A DNA stretch of 64,000 bases from Gnetum montanum (lineage: Eukaryota > Streptophyta > Gnetopsida > Gnetales > Gnetaceae): the NCBI GenBank assembly GCA_015680685.1, contig MNCI01005294.1:146416-210415 (forward strand). The letters are read 5' to 3'. The notes beneath the pieces are model-generated. The model was not told the origin of the DNA and searched no databases. It was given only the letters and a program-made list of their open reading frames with translations. This document shows, one piece after another, positions 47,421 to 59,290 of this stretch. Position 1 is the first letter of the stretch. Every line of letters begins with the position of its first letter. The translations under genes were made by a program, and so were the position numbers.

Positions 47421-48338
47421 AGAAAAAGAGAAGAATCAAAACCTTGCAAAAAAAAACCTAGAAACCCACAAAATTCACCATGCATACTCCCTCTCCTAGC
47501 TATGGCTCATGGCAGCTGTAGTGATAATGGTGATCCCTACCTAGGGCAAGCCATCCTCCAAAATTCTAAAACCTTAAGGTGAATAAGGAAAAGAAAGAAA
47601 TAAAAAGGGTAGAGCATAGCACCTTACCTTGTTGATGGTGTCTTCCTTCAATCCTCTATGCATGCCCTAGGAAGGCACCTCAACACATATTCTCCTTCAT
47701 CCATGTTGGTGAGGCTAGGATGTTGGTGTTCACTATGGTGCATCATGGTTGGTGGTTATGCTCTTGCTTTCTTCTTCCTCTTTGCTAGGCTCTAACTTCC
47801 TCTTTTTCATCTCTATTCTATGACTCCCTTCACTTTGGTTGTGCTACACTCAGTGACTATTTTCTTCAAATTTTGAAAATGATATGTTGACTATGGTAAA
47901 ACTCCTATTTATACTTTTTTGAGGTGAAGGAGATGTCACACTCTCAAGTACTACCCCATGTCCTGTGCATAATGAGGGATGAGCATAGCACCTAGAGTTA
48001 GAAAATTTTTCTAACTTTTCTTGCACTTCCATACTTAGAAATTTTTTTGTATTTTTTATGATCTCCTAGTAAACTCCTAGCCTAATCCCACATTCAAAAC
48101 CTTTCCAGTGTTTCCTTCCACAAAATCCATGGTCCATTATGACCTGAAACTAGAAATCCTAGGACCAATCAAGGCCCCAAAATTAATTTACACACTTTCT
48201 TAAAAAATCCCATAACTACGTAGTTAGGTGAAATTTCATAGCATTTCCTTCTTTATTTTATGCACTGTACTTTAGTAAGACAGGTGCCACATGATATTTT
48301 TCTAGTTGTTTTGTAGGAATCTTGGTAGGATTGCATCA

Positions 48339-49800
48339 TGAATGTATACGAGCATCTTCATTTGCCCTTGGTCTTGATTGGACCTTATGGTGATTCCATG
48401 AGATGTATAAACACTAAATTTCTAGACTTTAAGCCCATGGCTTATGACACAAATATAGCATCCCTAGAGACATATCTAGATTAGCCAAACCATCTAGTCA
48501 GAGCTCTAGACCTAAATGCAAGTGACATAATTGAGGATCCTCTCATTGAAGTCCCTGCAGTGACATGTAAAGGCAAGGAAAAGACACTAAAACTAAGTTC
48601 CTTATTAGAGCCTCAAATCAAGAAAAGCATCTCAAAAGTCCTCAACACTAATTCCAAGGCATTTGCATGGTCCTACAAGGACATGCCAAGCTTGGACTCT
48701 CATATAATCCAACACAACATTATTCTTGATCATCACATAAACCCAATTAAACAAAAAGCTTGCAAGGTCAAGCCAGAGGTGGTGTTGGTGGTTCGTGATG
48801 AAATCACAAAGCTAGTTTCATCTAAGTATTTGACTACATTGAATAGATATAAAATATCATAGTTGTCCCTAAGAAAAATGGAAGTATATTCATTTGCATA
48901 GACTTCCAAGATCTAAACAAGGTGACCATCAAAGATGACTTCCCATTTCCTAGTATTGACCAACTCATCGATACTATGGTTGGTCATGTATTGTTGTCCT
49001 TCATGGATGGATTCTTGGGGTATAACTAGATTAGGATCAGCATAAAGCACTAGCTCAACACTACATTCATGACCCCTTAGGGTATGCTTTTCTATACAAT
49101 GATGCCTTTTGAACTAAAGAATGCAAGAGCAACCTACGAATGCACAATGACATATATCTTTAGTGATTATCTTCTAGACTTGCTCAATGACTATGTTGAT
49201 GATATAGTAGTTAAGTCCAAGGCAGTGCACAACCATGTAGATGACTTGGTCCATGTCCTTAAATGTTGCCTTAGACATGAGCTTAGGTTAAATCCCAAGA
49301 AGTATCTCTTCAGTGTCAAAAGACCGATCAAATGCTAGGCTTTGTAGTATCAAAAGCAAGTATATGTGTAGACCCAAATAAGCTTAAGGACATCACCAAT
49401 ATATCACATTTGACAAACCTTAAGGAGTTACAAAGGTTGTAGGGTAGATTGCAATTCATTCATAGGTTTATCACAAGGTTGACTAATAAGTTGTAGTTAA
49501 TGCAACATTTCCTCAAAAAGGGAGTCCACTTTGAGTGGATAGCACAACGCCAAAAAGCATTTGAGAACCTCAAAAAAGAGATAGCTAAACCTCCAACAAT
49601 CTACCCTCCATAAGAAGATAAATCATTTTACATTTACCTTGCAACCTTAGATGTGTCCATCACTTATCTAATTTTCCAAAAGTGAGATAATAACTTAGAG
49701 GTTCTTATTTACTACTTAAGCCATGCGTTAGTAGCCCACAAGATGAAATACAATGATGTAGAAAAGAACTATCTCACCTTAGTCTTTGGAGTTAAGAAGT
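48339..49800 (+). pseudogene. Element G reverse transcriptase and RNase H, decayed
   Basis: The second pol ORF starts at about MNVYEHLHLPLVLIG, after a TTTTTCTAGTTGTTTTGTAG stretch that looks like a splice acceptor. The RT N-terminal region is open at 48560-48862 (FAWSYKDMPSLDSHIIQHNI matches FAWsy.DMPGlD..iv.H.l). In the core, FMDGFLGYN, MMPFELKNARATYECTMTYI and NDYVDDIVVKSK are seen; the YVDD catalytic motif is intact at about 49189-49200. The connection reads LRLNPKKYLFSVK. RNase H follows at about 49600-49830 (FYIYLATLDVSITYLIF, then YNDVEKNYLTLVFGVKKWRH, the Y...EK..LalvfA..klRhY block). Confidence 0.9.
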
Positions 49801-50059
49801 GGAGGCACTATCTTTTCCATGGTTAAGTTAATGTTATTTGCAAAAGCAACATACTTCAAGCAATTAATAAAAACATATATGAAAGCAATCAAATTGCATG
49901 GTGGAAGGAAATAAATATGAAGTTTAACCTCCACTACATAACACAAGCATCTACAAAGGGTCAAGAAATAGTTGCACAACTCATGGCTTTACGTATAGAT
50001 GATCAAGTAATAATAGATTTGGAATTTCTAGATGAGCATGTCAATAGCATAAGCCCAAT

Positions 50060-50660
50060 GCCTACAAACTTTGAGGTGGTCTTGCACTTTGATGATGCTT
50101 CAAACTCACAAGAGGTAGTGCTACTACCATCATCATGTTCCCCGTTAGGAGATATAACACTTCATGTATCACTTTGCATTTCCATACATAAACAAGGTAG
50201 TTGAGTATGAAGGTATCCTTAGAGGTTTCTTAGAAACTCATGATTTAGAAATCCAAAATGCAGCAATCTAAGGCTTTTTATAGCTTGTTGTCAACAAAAT
50301 TATAGAGGTTTATGCTTGCAAGGCATAACATTTACAACCTTACTATGACTTGGCAAAGCATTTAATCAAATACTTTGCAACTGTAGATGTCCAACATGTT
50401 CTCCATAATGAAAATTCCATTGCTAATGCACTAGCCACTTTAGACTTAAGCATAATGGCCAACATGTTTTTTTCCTTACCTGCTTCGATAATGAATTACA
50501 CTAAACCTATTATGCAAATAACAAGTGTTGCATCCATAGCTACTAGAAGCATAGCTTATGTCCAGGAGTGGTATAACGATATTAAGATGTACCTCCAACA
50601 AGGTGAGCCTCTACAACAACTAACCTCTACCCAAAAATATGTAGTGCAAAAATGATCATG
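50060..50660 (+). pseudogene. Element G archaeal-type second RNase H, decayed
   Basis: The plus strand reads FEVVLHFDDASNSQEVVLLP, matching W.L.FDGASN..G.G.GvVL.SP. The end is open at 50350-50655: YDLAKHLIKYFATVDVQHVL and then HNENSIANALATLDLSIM, matching the ...HI.R.EN..ADALA.LA block with one Asp changed to Asn (ANALA for ADALA). It lies between the conventional RNase H and integrase, the usual place in Tat/Ogre elements. Confidence 0.82.
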
Positions 50661-50749
50661 ATAGTACATCCTTGTAGGTGATAGCAACTAATGTCATAGA
50701 TCCTATGATGGAATACTATTAACTTGTGTTAGTAGTAGTGAGGCACAAA

Positions 50750-51815
50750 CTATCATTGATCAAGTCCATGAGGAACTATGTGAAGGTCATATAACACCCA
50801 AGGCAATGACAATAAAATTCAGACCCTTAGGCTACTATTAGCCTTACATGGAGCATGATTACATTTCCAAGGTCATGATGTGTGACGTGTGTTAGCGACA
50901 TGGCAAGTTAATGCACATGCCACCCACTAAACTACATACTACATAGATCACATGGTTGTTCCAACGTTGGGGATTAGGTGTTATAGGACCTATCATGCCT
51001 AAGTCTTTTGGAGGATACAACTTCATCATAAACGCAACTAAATACTTTACCAAATGGGTTGAAGCCATTCCCCTTAGGAAGAAAACATGACAACAAGTTT
51101 GCAAATTCATTCTAGACAACTTAGTAACCTGATTTGGTCTACCCATGACTATAATCATAGACAATGGGCCATAGTTTAGCAATGCAGAAACTAAAACCTT
51201 TTGCGAACACCTTGGCATTAAACACTCCTTTTCATCACCATGCTACTCATAGGTGAATAGCCAAGTAGAGGCTATGAACAAAGTCATTTTCAACCTTCTA
51301 AAGATGATGCTTAGCAATAGCAAACAACAATGGAATGAACAACTAGTCTACACATTATAGGCCTACCACACAACATGCAAAACAACAATAGCTAAGATGC
51401 CATATAGCCTTGTGTATGGGTCTAAAGCAATGTTTCCTCTTGAATTGCAAGTCACATCACTTCGCATGATCCTCCCAAGCTTCATTGATGATGTTCAAAA
51501 CAACGAGTTGAGAACCATTGACCTCAACTCTATAAATAAGGAGTGCATGTAGACACTTGATCACATTGAGAGGTACTAGGAGAGGCAATGAAAAAAGCAT
51601 TAGCAAAATCAACATCAATGCCTAATCAAAAATGGGAACTTGGTCCTCAAGGTTGTTCATGAGCCTACAAACAAATTCGTAGATAACTAGGAAGGGCCTT
51701 TCCTAGTCATAAAGGTTGATGATAATGGAGAATTCAAGCTTACTAATCTAGATGAAAATGAGTTTGCCAATCCAATCAACCACTCATACTTGAAGTTGTA
51801 CTACACCTAGTACAT
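50750..51815 (+). pseudogene. Element G integrase, decayed
   Basis: The zinc-binding part is at about 50765-50925 (DQVHEELCEGHI, then CDVC-RHGKLMHMP). The core shows GVIGPIMPKSFGGYNFIINA (first acidic block, its Asp altered), FGLPMTIIIDNGPxFSN (second Asp) and SPCYSxVNSQVEAMNKVIFN (the QVEA..K.I block with Glu kept). The C-terminal domain ends KVDDNGEFKLTNLDENEF and NHSYLKLYY, as in Tat-type integrases (G.y.L...dG......N...LK.YY). Confidence 0.9.
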
Positions 51816-51839
51816 AGTGCCATGCCAACAATAAAGCAA

Positions 51840-52260
51840 AGGTAAGCAAACATCTACTATGATTTTAAATTAGCAAAAAATATCCACTATGATATTAAAC
51901 TAGCATAGAACATCTGCTATAATGTTAAACTGGTATAGAATGTCTACTATGAAGTTAAACTACCATAGAATGTATGCTACAATGATAAACTAGTATAGAA
52001 TGTCTACTAGTATGTTAAAATAGCATAGAATGACCCTGGGCCATGACATTAAATTGGCACCCACAACATGGTCTGCTATTACCTTAAACTAGCCATCTAC
52101 CATATGCTACGATGTTAAATTAGCACACAGCAGTTTGCTAAGACTATAAACTACTACATGACAATCTACCAGGACCATAAACTGGGTTCACTATCTACTA
52201 AGACCTCAAACTAGCACATCATGTGGTCTACCAAGACCTAAAACTAGGTTTGCAGTTTAG
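51840..52260 (+). repeat. About 30-bp tandem repeat, some 14 degenerate units
   Basis: Directly after integrase the sequence repeats variants of CTACTATGATGTTAAACTAG followed by CATAGAATGT. Good units are at 51870-52030; they become more divergent towards 52260 (CTACCAAGACCTAAAACTAG). The word GGCCTAAAACTAGC after gag-PR (43080-43250, 58950) is similar. Tandem repeats downstream of IN are typical of Tat/Ogre elements. Confidence 0.8.
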
Positions 52261-53767
52261 CAACCATAGTTCAAAACACATAGTTTTGTGGACAAGTGAG
52301 CACAAATGCTTCCAACCCTCGATTGCCTATCCATGCCTCTCGAGAAGGATGGGATGAAGCATTGCAGTTACAAAATGAAGTTCATGTCATCAATAAAAAT
52401 CCCTCTAGAACATTTGTAGTGTCACTACCCTTGGCATCTTGCTGATCCTCTAGAGATGTCGTTAGGCATCTTGTTGACCTTCCAGAGCTACTTCCACCAT
52501 CGCTAATCATCTTGTTAGAGCTCTCACCATCAGCATCAGTCACTGGAGAACTAGCAATACTATGGCCCAACCACAACACTACCATCTTCTAGCCCTTACC
52601 ATTACCTGGGCATGGAAGAGCATCTAGTAGTTTGACTCTCTATCATGCTACTAGGTTTCCTAGCTCCTTTCGTTGGTGAGGGCTCTTGAGCACCTACATT
52701 TCCAATGCCTTTAGCCACTTGGGTTCTCACTTCTGGTGTGGATGCTAGAGCTTTTGTAGCCTACTGCTACCAATACTCATACTAGCCTTCATGCTTTGGA
52801 CACTACATGCGCCCGCAATTGACCCAGCACTTGTGGCCCTTGCAATGCCCTTGTAAATAGGACTTTGCTCTTATATGACATGGTGTGGTTGTTTTTTCTT
52901 ATTCTTTCTAAGTTTTGTTTGTAGCTTGAAGCCTCAATGACAATTGTACAAAGGTGCATTTCACCATGGTGGTAAGTCATTGCTTTACTCTAATGTGTCC
53001 ATTTTGGCTAACTAAGCTACCCAAGAGTGCACACACCTTTTACCCCACTATATCCTATTTGCATTTACCCCTTTACCTTACACTTTTCCACATTTCTTTC
53101 TAGCTCCTTTAATGCACATGGTACCCTTTTTTCAGTCAACTGCAAAACCCATGATGGAAGTAATGTAACTCATCCCATAGGAAGCCTTTGTAGGCTAGTC
53201 AACACCCAAGTGGATGTAATGCAACTCATCCAAAGGAGGAAACTCCTAACATGGTTGCCTCCAAACAAATTTTGTTGAGTGGCATGTAGTCCACCTAGCA
53301 ACAAATATCTTTCAATTCAAAGAAGAAAAGAAAAAATAAGAAAAATAAATAAAAGGAAAACAAAACAAAACAAAAAGAAAAAAATAGCAAAGTTGTTATT
53401 TCGCAATTGGTCTAATCCCTGATTGACTCTCTCACAAGCACTCTGATGAGAGGTTAAAATAACATGGGCAAGTCATCATTGCCTATTAACTCCATCATAA
53501 GCACTTCAATGAGGGATCATGACTTGGCAGCAAGCAATCATGGTGCCACATCTTATAACTGCATGCACAATGAGCATCCTTTCTATTCACTATCCCTTGA
53601 TCCATCTCATTACCCTACTCCCTATCATGCTTTATTCCCTTAGCACTCTCAAGCATGATGAAGCATTTTCTCATTGAGCATTAAGATGTCATTTTTACTA
53701 TGGTGTTTCATATTCTTTCTAGATGTCTCTTACACCACTCCTCTAGACATCAACAAAGATGGACCAA
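52261..53767. other. Element G 3' untranslated region
   Basis: There is no clear gene. A Ser-rich 67-codon frame is open on the minus strand at 52382-52585 but has no recognisable features. An A/G-rich tract lies at 53311-53395. The last bases before the 3' LTR, CAACAAAGATGGACCAA, are the best polypurine tract candidate. Confidence 0.5.
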
Positions 53768-55484
53768 TGAAACACCACCAATTTCGGGATTCTGCATTTC
53801 AATAGAAAATTTGTCTAAGTGTTAAAACTTGGCAAATTTTTTCTGTGTTGGTGCTATGCTTCCTAGCATAGACAATGTAGCATGCATCGAGACCTATTTT
53901 GCAAAATTTTCGAAGTGTTAGCAATAGTTGCCTAAAAATGTTTTCTATGTGTCCTACTACACTGTCAATTTTCCTACTATGATCCCTAGTGTAGCCAGCA
54001 TAACACATGTTCTAGTGGCCAGTTTGCCTAAGTGCAAAGCTAGAAGGTGTTAGGATTTCTTGGAATGGAAAAAATAGTTTGAAAATTTTTTTATCTCTTT
54101 AGTTGCTACGCTCTATTACACTCCCCACCATAGTAAGCATAGAATAGGTTCACATGCCTAGTTTCTTTGCCTAAGTGTTGGACAAGAAGCTGTCAAGCTA
54201 GCTCAACATGGAAGACACATTTGGCACAATTCCTAACTCTTGAGGCTACCTCTCCTACTACATCCTAGAGCATAGCTAGTGTGCCATGAAGGATGACTAT
54301 ATATTCGGTTAAGATTTGGTTGTGTCCCTACTATGCTTTACTATGCTCTAGAGCATAGCCAACTTAACACTAAAGAAAAGCCTTTGACAACCTCCAAAAG
54401 CCTCTAAAACATAGCACCAATCCTTGTTTTACCTCTAACATTCCTCCAAAAAGTAGGATCAACAAGTTGTATCTCTTTTGCATCCACCATTGGTCCCCAA
54501 AATTGTTTCCATACTTGACCCTACTCAAAAGAGAGGAAGACATAGTCTAGGAGCATAGCCTCCAAGTTACACTATTTTTGCATTGTTTGTAGGTACTTTG
54601 CAGTCATTCAAACTCTGGCACATGCAACCTTGGTAATGTAGTCACAGTTCAGTAGTCTCTAGGGACCCATTGCAATTCTTCAAAGCATAACACTTTGCTA
54701 CTCCCTTGAGAGTGTATCATGTTAACATAACCCCATCTTCCCTCATGGCACGTGGTGCCCAATCTACATTTAACACTAATCCTAGCCCTATAAATACCCT
54801 AACATTTAGCATTCTAGGGGTTGGTAAATCAAAACATCATTAGGAATTTTGACTTTCCAAGCATCCTTAGCACTCTCATGCACATAAGCACTTTACACTT
54901 TGGTGCATCCTAGAATGTAGGTTACCATTGTACCCATGGGACATAGCAATAACCAACCTAGCCAATTCAATCCCCATGGTAACCATTAGTTCCACACCCC
55001 AAGCATCCAAGAGATTGTGACTATACTACTACACTACCACTATGCCTACCTATACACCACATATCATTCTCACCTCTTTTTCTACAATAGTTAGCCCCGC
55101 CCCCCCTCCCCATCCCATTTGGGGTGCTTTACATTTTTTTCACTCAATTTTGTTCCATTTTTTCAAGAATTTTTCTTTGATATTAAGCACAACTCTTGCA
55201 TTTTTTTTCTATTTGATACATATTTTCACATTCACATCACTATTCTTAGATTAGGACACCCTACTACACTTGAGCTTAGCTAGTCCCAGTGTCCATGCAT
55301 AACATAGTATAAACCCCTCTTGCACATGGTCATCTTAACACCACGTAAGTCCCTGTCTAATTGACAAGATCGTTCAGGGCATCCGATCTCTGTTTCCCAG
55401 CATGACACTCACATGAACTCAGGGTCAGGCTATACACCCCTTGACCTCTCAGTGTTCTAGCTACTAATGTTTTCAGATGTCACA
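53768..55484 (+). repeat. Element G 3' LTR (1717 bp)
   Basis: It begins TGAAACACCACCAATTTC and ends TTCAGATGTCACA, matching the 5' LTR. The TATA box CCCTATAAATACCC is at 54786-54799. It contains the 16-bp perfect palindrome TATGCTCTAGAGCATA at about 54342-54357. It is followed by ATTCC (55485-55489), against ATTCT before the 5' LTR. Confidence 0.93.
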
Positions 55485-55489
55485 ATTCC

Positions 55490-55990
55490 ATTTCTTGAAA
55501 CATATCCCATTCCCAAAAACATTTTTCATTTTTAAAGCCATTTTCTGTTTCAAAAGCTAGTTTCTATTTGGAAAGTCATATTCCATTTTAAAAGTCATTT
55601 TCCATTTCAAAATCTTATTTTTATCTAAAAAACCTCATTTCCATTGGGAAATCCATTTCCTTATTAACAAAACCAATTTTTTCCATTTAAGTGTAATTGT
55701 TCCCATTGCCTTTGCATTTTTGGTCAACTACATTAGTGGATTATCTCACTTATTTCATTTTTACTAAAAATAGTGAAAAGCACTAAAACTACATTTTCAG
55801 TATGTTGTTCAACTAGTTGACTATACTGCCTTTTAACTTCACCAAGATAGATACTATCCAACAGGCCATGAGTGTCTATGATCCCAAAGACCCCATCATA
55901 GTAGAATGTAGGTAATCCTTAAGGCTTAGCAAGTGAAGTCCTAATTTCTTAGTCATAAAATAAGATCACTATAACTTCATTTGTGCTAAT
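55490..55990 (+). other. Element F leader, second part, with CCATTTT-rich repeats
   Basis: The stretch 55490-55690 repeats words like CATTTTCCATTTCAAAA at short intervals. The same words stand left of element G (36880-36995). The join across G is therefore one interrupted leader. No coding content. Confidence 0.6.
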
Positions 55991-58690
55991 ATTCACACTA
56001 GCATGTTGATTCCATGAATGAAAGAAAAGGTCAAAAGGAAGTATGAACTCATATAATGGAATCAAAAAGACTACATTCCTTCCCCATATGATAAAATACC
56101 TCTAATAGAAACCTATGCTTGCATTCTATTATATGATTGAGATCAATGACGAGCATGGAAAGACTAGCTTGAAAGAGCAGTAAGAGGAGGAGGATGAGTT
56201 TGGGACAAATTTGAAACATGAGAACATCCTAGGTGGGCTTTTCCAACAAGAAAACTCTTAAAGTCACCTTGCATACCTCAACCCCCCTTGCCTCTTCCAT
56301 CAGCTATGCCCATCAACCTTCATCTTTCCCTTATTCTACCATGTTTGGGTCCACACCCATCATTGCAGCATACCAAACACAATTGGTGTCACATCCTACA
56401 ATCTTCCTATTGTCCATATCATTCACCACCCAACCTCAATCTATGTGATCATCATCAATAGTTGTCACAAACATCAATCCTTTACCTTGCCAAATGGGAA
56501 CCATCATGAAATCCCAAGTAACTGAGGGATCAGATACCTCCTTTGTCCCATTTGTGTCCCACATACTAGTACAAATGTCTTTTTCCTTTCTTGGTCCACT
56601 AACCACCATGATGACACAACCTCTCCCCTTAATTCCACAAGTTATAGTGAGTACATAGGCCTCCCAACAGATACCACAACCTTTTGATTCAACACCACAA
56701 CTAACTAGCGTACCCTAGGGCTTGGACCGAGCCTTTTAAATGATCCAAGATCTTACTAAAGTGTTAAAGAGGCTCAAAGCCTCTAGATCCCATATTGTCA
56801 AGATTACAGACTTCTATCAAGATGACCCCATCAATCCTATTGTCCTACTTCTAAATCCTCCCCCTAGTGTCCCCATTCCATAGTTTACAAATTACAATGG
56901 CAAAGTTCCTAACTCTCATCTTGTAATCTCCTGCTTTAAGTATCTGTTACTTCAAGCCTAGCCTCATATAATTATGAGGATCTTTCCTATTTCACTTATG
57001 GGAAAGGCCCTTGATTGGTACCATGTCCTACTGAGAAGATCTATATCCTTTCTAGAAGACTTGATATCACAATTTTTTAGTTGCTTCAAGTACAACTTGA
57101 AGCTGAACACCATACATGACTAGTTGATGAAGGTCAAGCAAGAGCCCTTTGAATTGATGCAAAAGTTCATGCAATGATGGAATAGTCTACTTAACAAGAT
57201 ACTAGAACCTATATTTGAAACCCACCTTTTAGCTATATTCAAGGGATCAATTAAAAATTTTATCAACCCAAATCTATACTATCTTTACCCATGATCACTA
57301 AGCTAAGCCTTCTCCTAGACCAAAAACATAGAGGATGTTGCAAAGGCTACCCATTACCCTACCTATGTGGTATATAAAAACCAACACACACAATGGAACA
57401 AGGAGATGGGTAGAAAAAATAATGTGGCAATTGCAATGATAGCCAAAGAGACCAAGGTGACCAATTAAGTAATGGAAGAAGCCTATGTAGGAGGCCAAGA
57501 ACAAATGATAAGTAGGCCAAGGATTGGAAAGAAGTGGGTCCACCAAAGCCCACTTCCATATTATCTATTACCATGACCTCTACAACCTATCCTACTTCAA
57601 CCAATACACCTTGGGTGGAACCTAGGTTCTAAGAGAAAGGGAAAGAGAAGAAGTCATAACAAAAATAGCCAAGACATGAAGTGCACATTTTGAGGCATAT
57701 GCAGGAAGTTAACCATAACCAGGGTAACAAGTCAATGGCCAAGGATAAAAATTTCCTAAGTATGATAGAATAGATCAAGTAATCTCTAAAATAGAAGAAC
57801 ATAACCTTGAGCCTATACAACTTGGTTATGACTTATGCTACACATCATGAAGGACTAATCAAGATGTTGATCTCCATCCTCGTTAGTGAGGACATTCCCA
57901 CTAATGAAGAATCCATTCATGTGGTAATGGAACCTTCTTTACCTAGGGAAGAAAGATGAACATCATTAGTATTTTGTGATAGGGAAATCAAGACAAACAC
58001 CCAAAATGGCAAAGTAATCAAGGCATCCCTCTTAATAACCATATCGGTAAGGCAATATAAAATTCTTAGGGTGCATGTTGATAATTAGATAGTGAAAAAC
58101 ATTATACCTTATACCATCATTAAGCATTTGAACTTGATGAAGAAAATACAACACACAATGATCTCAGCCCTTAAATCCTTCAATGGATTATGAATTGCTA
58201 TCGAAGGTTCCATCTCGTTAGATTTTGTGGCAAGGGAGAAATTCCCCATAATGAAAAACTTCATAGTGGTAGAGGAAACACTAGGATTTAATCTTATCTT
58301 GGGAAGATCTAGGGTAGCTCAATTATGAGTTGTGTCTTCTCCTATCCACCAAGAGATTCACTAACCTTATGAGGAAGATGAAATATTCATTCATTGCAAT
58401 AGTACAGTCCCCATAGTGATTAACAATGACAATGTAGAATAGGGGTCCAAAGTGAAGTTTCAAGAACAAAATCTTACTATTAGCCACAAAACCAAAGAAA
58501 CTGAGTTGGCAAAAGAGGCCAAGACCAACAATAATGAACTTGTTGATGCACCATGGGGGAAACTCCCCTTTGATATCATTACTGAAGGTGATGGAGAGTA
58601 CAAACTTATGGAGCATAGGTCGTATACATTCCCTAATCTCTCAAAGGTTAGGAAACACTTGCATAGGTGATGTGTGCTCCTGATCCTTCT
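55990..58690 (+). pseudogene. Element F gag-protease ORF, decayed
   Basis: It parallels the gag-PR of element G. Gag core at about 56990-57130: LMGKALDWYHVLLRRSISFL-like text and LEDLISQFFSCFKYNLKLN-like text, after several stops. Upstream YQDDPINPIVLLLNPPP matches YQDNPISLVVPLLTLPP of G. The protease region at about 58020-58330 reads VHVDNxIVKNIIPYTIIK-like text and ETLGFNLILGRSRVAQL. The ORF ends in EYKLMEHRSYTFPNLSKVRK and HLHR, then stop (58661-58671), the same place as in G. It is more degraded than the G copy, in line with F being the older host. Confidence 0.8.
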
Positions 58691-59290
58691 ACCTCATGCA
58701 TCTATAGCCTAGTAGCCCTATTTACACCTTAGTCATATTTGCTATTTCATTTGCTTTATGTTAAATTTAGATTTGCATATAGCTTAAAGGTTACTTTTTG
58801 TTTGCATTTTACTTTTAAAACCTTTTCTAACTTAAAAACAAAAACATTATAAAAACTTTAAAATAGAAAAATCCATAAAAATATGTTTTCAATTAGCATA
58901 TGGCCCTTTAAGGTCTTACTCTAGCAAACATCGCATGGCTCACCATGGCCTAAAACTAGCAAACAACTGTTTAACATTTTTCCATTTTACTCTATAGCCT
59001 TATTAAATAACCATTTCAAACTTTTTATTAAATCATAACCAAGATAGCCAACAAATCCTTAAAGCCATAGTTATATCATAAAGCCATAAAAATTGTAACA
59101 TGCATAAAACTATAATGCTAAAACAATATGACTAAAATTGAAAATTAAACTTAAAATTAAAATGTTTGGAACAAAATAGCCATGGCCACATGGCATGGAA
59201 AAAATGTTAATGATTAACCAAGGATAAAACCTTCCATAACTAAATAATTGGCTAAAATCAGCCACTACATCAACCAATAATAAAAACTAA
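58691..59290. other. Element F intron-like spacer after protease
   Basis: No ORF. It shares with the matching stretch of G (42910-43480) a T-rich start and the words CCTAAAACTAGCAAAC and AAGGTC/AAGGCC. It corresponds to the 3' flank of the antisense gene. The texture changes at about 59290, where the FAS1-bearing segment begins. Confidence 0.5.

Larger units (their letters stand above)
43488..47810 (-). pseudogene. Element G antisense gene with TATA box and putative introns, unknown function
   Basis: On the minus strand, a TATA box (TATAAATAG, 47913-47905) lies about 95 bp upstream of an ATG at 47810. The first exon-like block reads MKKRKLEPSKEEEESKS (an NLS-like KKRK start) and runs 61 codons to a splice donor AAG/GTAAGG at 47628/47627. 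A later block reads EFSSFENVHVAMIGHIGFDL and FYDCLDAKWVTSIPSIEEIS. It meets GTAAGT at 45846, and a 78-bp intron (45769-45846) ends TTTTTCTTGTTGCAG. The frame resumes as VKSAKFIVVSTEHTEATVIM. The next block (about 43650-44350) reads ATHEVIEKWLQMDI and REVTSTIFSPRPLSWM. A last possible intron is 43544-43647. Stops are of deamination type. I recognise no domain. A homologue stands in element F at 63310-64000. Antisense ORFs are known in Tat-lineage elements, usually elsewhere in the element. Confidence 0.7.
36998..55484 (+). mobile_element. Element G: 18.5-kb Tat/Ogre-like Ty3/gypsy retrotransposon
   Basis: A complete but decayed element in the order: 5' LTR, PBS, gag-PR, antisense gene (minus), RT-RNase H, second RNase H, integrase, tandem repeats, 3' LTR. 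The flanking ATTCT/ATTCC differ by one C/T change and make a good 5-bp target duplication. Length, the dual RNase H, the gap between PR and RT, and 3' repeats are Ogre/Tat traits. It is inserted in the leader of the related element F: PBS of F is at 36628, and CCATTTT-rich leader lies on both sides (36880-36995 and 55490-55690). Confidence 0.9.

Noticed and set aside
50892-51218. 108-codon minus-strand ORF over integrase of element G
   Set aside because: It is antisense to a clear integrase core and has no supporting motif.
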